From the NCBI RefSeq assembly GCF_037154075.1, contig NZ_JBANRJ010000001.1, positions 1,099,501 to 1,163,500 of the forward strand: DNA of 64,000 bases, in the 5' to 3' direction. The notes beneath the pieces were generated by a model. The model searched no databases. It was not told the origin of the DNA and saw only the letters and a list, made by a program, of their open reading frames with translations. Position 1 is the stretch's first letter. Each line of letters begins with the position of its first letter. Below are positions 62,263 through 64,000 of the stretch, piece after piece. This DNA is from Sphingobium aromaticiconvertens. Lineage in GTDB: Bacteria; Pseudomonadota; Alphaproteobacteria; Sphingomonadales; Sphingomonadaceae. A program made the position numbers and the translations under genes.

Positions 62263-62278
62263 CGTGATCTTGGTCACG
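62263..62278. promoter_or_regulatory. CRP-like palindrome upstream of the Crp/Fnr gene
   Basis: CGTGA-N6-TCACG, with the half-site sequence and spacing of a CRP box, 56 bases before the regulator start. Likely autoregulation, possibly also control of a short plus-strand transcript ending at 62351-62382. Confidence 0.6.
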
Positions 62279-62350
62279 CGCAAGGTGAATGCGGTCCGCT
62301 ATTAAAGACTTGCGACCCGAAGGCCGCTTCTTAACAAGCAGCCTTTTCCT

Positions 62351-62382
62351 GGCCCGGATGCATTGGTGTCCGGGCCTTTTTT
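62351..62382 (+). terminator. Rho-independent terminator with no upstream plus-strand gene
   Basis: GGCCCGGA (62351-62358) pairs with TCCGGGCC (62369-62376), followed by six T. No plus-strand coding gene lies between it and the leftward Crp/Fnr gene. The gap 62208-62648 holds this terminator, the CRP-like palindrome and probably the end of the IS91 element. Confidence 0.78.
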
Positions 62383-62648
62383 CATAGGTGAGGTGCGGCC
62401 CTCTCTTTGTCTGTGAATAATAGCCTTCGAATAGCTGCAAATAGCACATCTGAAGGTGGATTATGCCATGAGCGAACGGAGTCTTGCGTACTTTCCCAAT
62501 CCGAAACCTGCACAACAGTTTAGTTCCAAAGTATGTCCGCTTTTCACGCCCGCCCCCTCGGAGCGGACAATCTGCAAGTCTATGGGTTTCGGGCGCCGGC
62601 AAGCGTACGAAAGCCTGACATGTACGACCCGCGGGGCTTGGCAAAGGT

Positions 62649-64000
62649 CTATGAGGATTTCGCTTTTCGGACGGTCCTGAGGAGCCATTGGTCGGTTATG
62701 AAGCCGGCGGCGTTCAATGCAGACGGGCGATATTGCTGCCGGCTTCGATACTTGTTTCGGCGAGAGTCACCTGCAAACAGCATCGACAAGAGCACGGGAT
62801 TGGGAGGCGGCACAAGGGCGCCGCTGCCCCGGAGCAAGATGCCCACGAGCATCGTTACTGTCATGCCATGCCGGGCCATGGCGCGACCTCCCGGGTCGGC
62901 AATGCAGAGAACGGCGGCGGCCGGGGCTGTCGCCAGTGCTCGAAGGCCTCGATGATGATCATGCGCCCACCAGGGTGGACGCAGGTCGACAGGACTTTCC
63001 GGTTCGCCCTCCTCGGGTGTTGGCGGGACGACGTCGAGCAGTTCGCGGGCACGCGCAAGACTGGTTTTGCGCGAGGAACTGGCGAGCAGGCCATAGTGGC
63101 GGATGCGGTGGAAGCCGCGTGGCAGGACGTGAAGCAGGAGGCGGCGGATAAATTCGTCGGCGCTGATCGTTATGATGCTCTGCCGTTCGTCGCTGGCGCG
63201 CCGGTAATCTTTATAACGGAACGTAACGTCCTGACGGTCGAACGCGACCAGGCGCCGGTTCGAGATGGCGACCCGATGAGTGTAGCGCGAGAGATAGGCC
63301 AGTACGGCCTCGGGACCGGAGAAGGGCGGCTTGGCATAGACCACCCAGCGCTTCTTTCTGACCGGTGCCAGATGACGCAGGAAGGCCCGCTTATCGGCAA
63401 GGCCGGCCATGGATCCGAAGAAGGCGAGCTTGCCGGTGCGGTGCAACTGGATCAGCCGGGCGAGGAAGAGACGGCGGAACAGTGCGCCCAGAACCCGCAC
63501 CGGAAAGAGAAAGGCGGGGCGCGAGGAGATCCATCGCGTTCCGTCCAGCGCAAGCGCAATACCACCGCCCGGCACGATCATGTGAACATGCGGATGATGT
63601 GTCATGGCCGATCCCCATGTGTGAAGTACAGCCGTGATGCCGATGCGGGCGCCAAGATGCTTCGGATCGGCCGCGATCGTCAGCATCGTCTCCGAGGCCG
63701 TGCGGAACAGCAGATCATAGACGACCGCCTTGTTCTGGAACGCGATATCGGCGACCTCTACCGGCAGGGTGAAGACCACGTGGAAGTAGCCGACCGGCAA
63801 CAGGTCCGCCTTACGCTCTGCCAGCCAGGTACGCGCGGCGGCGCCCTGGCATTTCGGGCAGTGCCGATTGCCACAGCTGTTATAGGCGATCCGCCAGTGC
63901 CCACAGTCTTCGCAGGCTTCGACGTGACCGCCAAGGGCAGCGGTGCGACAGTTCTCGATCGCCGTCATGACCTTGAGCTGGATGTAGCTCAGATGCCCGG
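62649..64000 (-). CDS. IS91-family transposase (cut by window end)
   Basis: The frame is open past base 64000: codons beyond the internal Met at 63968 read GHLSYIQLKV, so the start is outside. Zinc-binding cysteines (CEDCGHWRIAYNSCGNRHCPKC), the HUH-type THHPHVHMIVPGGG, and the tyrosine region VLAYLSRYTHRVAISNRRL identify a rolling-circle IS91/IS801 transposase (Y1/Y2-HUH). The C-terminal part beyond PESPVDLRPPWW is less typical. The element's terminus probably lies in 62400-62648. Confidence 0.9.
   Translation of the reverse strand, partial: GHLSYIQLKVMTAIENCRTAALGGHVEACEDCGHWRIAYNSCGNRHCPKCQGAAARTWLAERKADLLPVGYFHVVFTLPVEVADIAFQNKAVVYDLLFRTASETMLTIAADPKHLGARIGITAVLHTWGSAMTHHPHVHMIVPGGGIALALDGTRWISSRPAFLFPVRVLGALFRRLFLARLIQLHRTGKLAFFGSMAGLADKRAFLRHLAPVRKKRWVVYAKPPFSGPEAVLAYLSRYTHRVAISNRRLVAFDRQDVTFRYKDYRRASDERQSIITISADEFIRRLLLHVLPRGFHRIRHYGLLASSSRKTSLARARELLDVVPPTPEEGEPESPVDLRPPWWAHDHHRGLRALATAPAAAVLCIADPGGRAMARHGMTVTMLVGILLRGSGALVPPPNPVLLSMLFAGDSRRNKYRSRQQYRPSALNAAGFITDQWLLRTVRKAKSS

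Noticed and set aside
62456..62955. Plus-strand frames at the window's right end
   Set aside because: They run opposite the IS91 transposase 3' part and show no family features.
1..64000. CRISPR array
   Set aside because: No regularly spaced direct repeats of 25-40 bases were seen; the repeats found are inverted or att-type.

Overview
The window looks like chromosomal DNA from a sphingomonad-type alphaproteobacterium (Sphingobium/Sphingomonas/Novosphingobium group). The basis is high GC, large TonB-dependent receptors, Tat-exported hydrolases, a short-chain acyl-CoA type XRE regulator and P4-type integrases at a tRNA. No rRNA or other species-level marker is present, so the genus is an inference.

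Layout. 1-8.1 kb is core-like: end of tldD, a DUF924 gene, glnK-amtB behind a sigma-54 promoter, an NRDE protein, an XRE/acyl-CoA regulator with a palindrome at its start, and a NUDIX-DUF47 fusion followed by a Pit phosphate transporter. 8.2-22.8 kb is a pectin/oligogalacturonide locus: hexuronate-type MFS transporter, FAH-type hydratase, LacI regulator, kduI, kduD, kdgK, carboxylesterase, cupin, pectate lyase, TonB receptor and GH43 enzyme. Four near-identical 15-bp palindromes (TGACACCGGTGTCCA type) lie upstream of these transcription units and probably bind the LacI protein. The enzymes would cut pectin outside, import oligomers through the receptor, and carry unsaturated uronate through KduI, KduD and KdgK to KDPG. 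22.9-30.5 kb is housekeeping: SIMPL protein, gloA-gloB, lipoprotein, acyl-CoA ligase, ruvAB, a TPR protein and an alpha/beta hydrolase.

At 30.69 kb a tRNA-Leu(CAG) begins an accretion of mobile DNA. Copies of the tRNA 3' end recur at 38.45 and 53.98 kb, each followed by an integrase (the first intact or nearly so, the second frameshifted, the third truncated). This is what successive integration at one tRNA would leave. The cargo is largely defence and toxin-antitoxin DNA in several stages of decay: an IS21 element that removed most of a DUF499 ATPase gene, a complete AbiEi/AbiEii pair with operator repeats, a second AbiEi with a broken toxin, hipBA and a UvrD/HelD-like helicase. It also carries a FecI-FecR-TonB receptor module ending in a truncated Atxe2-type lasso-peptide isopeptidase.

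After a stretch of gene fragments (55.1-55.4 kb) come a DUF885 peptidase and a compact three-gene cassette: TIR-membrane-TPR protein, a 159-residue unknown, and a TPR-SLOG protein. The pairing of TIR with SLOG resembles the logic of Thoeris and related nucleotide-signal systems, and is the best candidate here for an undescribed system. A Crp/Fnr regulator with a CRP-like palindrome and an IS91-family transposase, cut by the window edge, close the window.
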